Assembly: GCF_000297055.2 (NCBI RefSeq)
Contig: NC_022357.1
Coordinates: 2,057,501 to 2,121,500 of the forward strand
Direction of reading: 5' to 3'
Length of the DNA stretch: 64,000 nt
From: Sulfuricella denitrificans skB26
GTDB lineage: Bacteria; Pseudomonadota; Gammaproteobacteria; Burkholderiales; Sulfuricellaceae
The translations under genes were made by a program, and so were the position numbers. Positions 63,960 to 64,000 of this stretch are shown here, one piece after another. Under the pieces are notes generated by a model that worked only from the letters and a program-made list of their open reading frames with translations, searched no databases and was not told the DNA's origin. The stretch's first letter is position 1. Every line of letters begins with the position of its first letter.

Positions 63960-64000
63960 TATCGAGGTGCGGACCAAAAAGTCGCAAATCAGGTCTTGAG

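Noticed and set aside
63839-64000. Cobalamin riboswitch before the TonB receptor
   Set aside because: The leader has no recognisable B12-box; the conserved part is the promoter-like AGGGAA-N3-CCTA motif instead.

Overview
The window reads as chromosome of an autotrophic, sulfur-oxidising betaproteobacterium (Thiobacillus/Sulfuricella-like; inferred from gene content and protein character, no 16S present). Supporting signs are a form IA RuBisCO operon of the cbbLSQO type with a divergent cbbR, a reverse-type dissimilatory sulfite reductase alpha subunit (DsrA), a DsrC-family protein, PEP carboxylase, two types of beta-carbonic-anhydrase-like proteins and a PEP-CTERM protein. No rRNA, tRNA, phage, transposase or CRISPR array was recognised.

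Layout. 1-1.7 kb: end of a universal stress protein gene and a Sel1-repeat protein. 1.8-12.4 kb: a SulP anion transporter followed by hyfB-C-E-F-G-I homologues, then (convergent) a beta-carbonic-anhydrase-like protein. HyfG has lost all four Ni ligands of [NiFe] hydrogenases, so this is a complex I/hydrogenase-4-like membrane module that cannot be a hydrogenase. With the SulP transporter, the CA-like protein and RuBisCO next door, it is the best candidate here for a little-described inorganic-carbon uptake/energising system. 12.4-15.1 kb: GGDEF-EAL protein; behind it lies a decayed fragment of a second copy of the CA-like gene. 15.4-21.8 kb: cbbR / cbbLSQO. 21.9-31.2 kb: small unknowns, PsiE, class II FBP aldolase with a C-terminal Dabb-like domain, PEP carboxylase, purE-purK-purC, a canonical beta-CA and a PduO-type adenosyltransferase; several of these enzymes use or make bicarbonate. 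31.2-34.2 kb (minus strand): B12 salvage-like genes. 34.5-42.7 kb: lipoprotein, a frameshifted DUF3025 gene, chemoreceptor, MFS transporter, VPLPA-CTERM protein, a TctDE-like two-component system and an RluF/RluB-family pseudouridine synthase. 42.9-54.3 kb: housekeeping and small genes, a diguanylate cyclase, an HTH-ferredoxin-reductase fusion, a DsrC-like protein with an altered active-site tail, and a secreted barnase with its barstar inhibitor. 54.5-56 kb: a monocistronic dsrA with its own promoter and terminator and no dsrB. 56.1-63.8 kb (minus strand): two tandem TonB-dependent receptors, a periplasmic binding protein and a BarA-like hybrid kinase, which look like one uptake/sensing unit.

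Between genes, three operon spacers (hyfG-hyfI, cbbL-cbbS, cbbQ-cbbO) are filled with 7-bp-periodic inverted repeats. The rluF-like/FKBP spacer is filled by a 161-bp element with 21-bp terminal inverted repeats. The two TonB-receptor leaders share a gapped motif, and the dsrA and DsrC-like promoters share an exact 13-mer.
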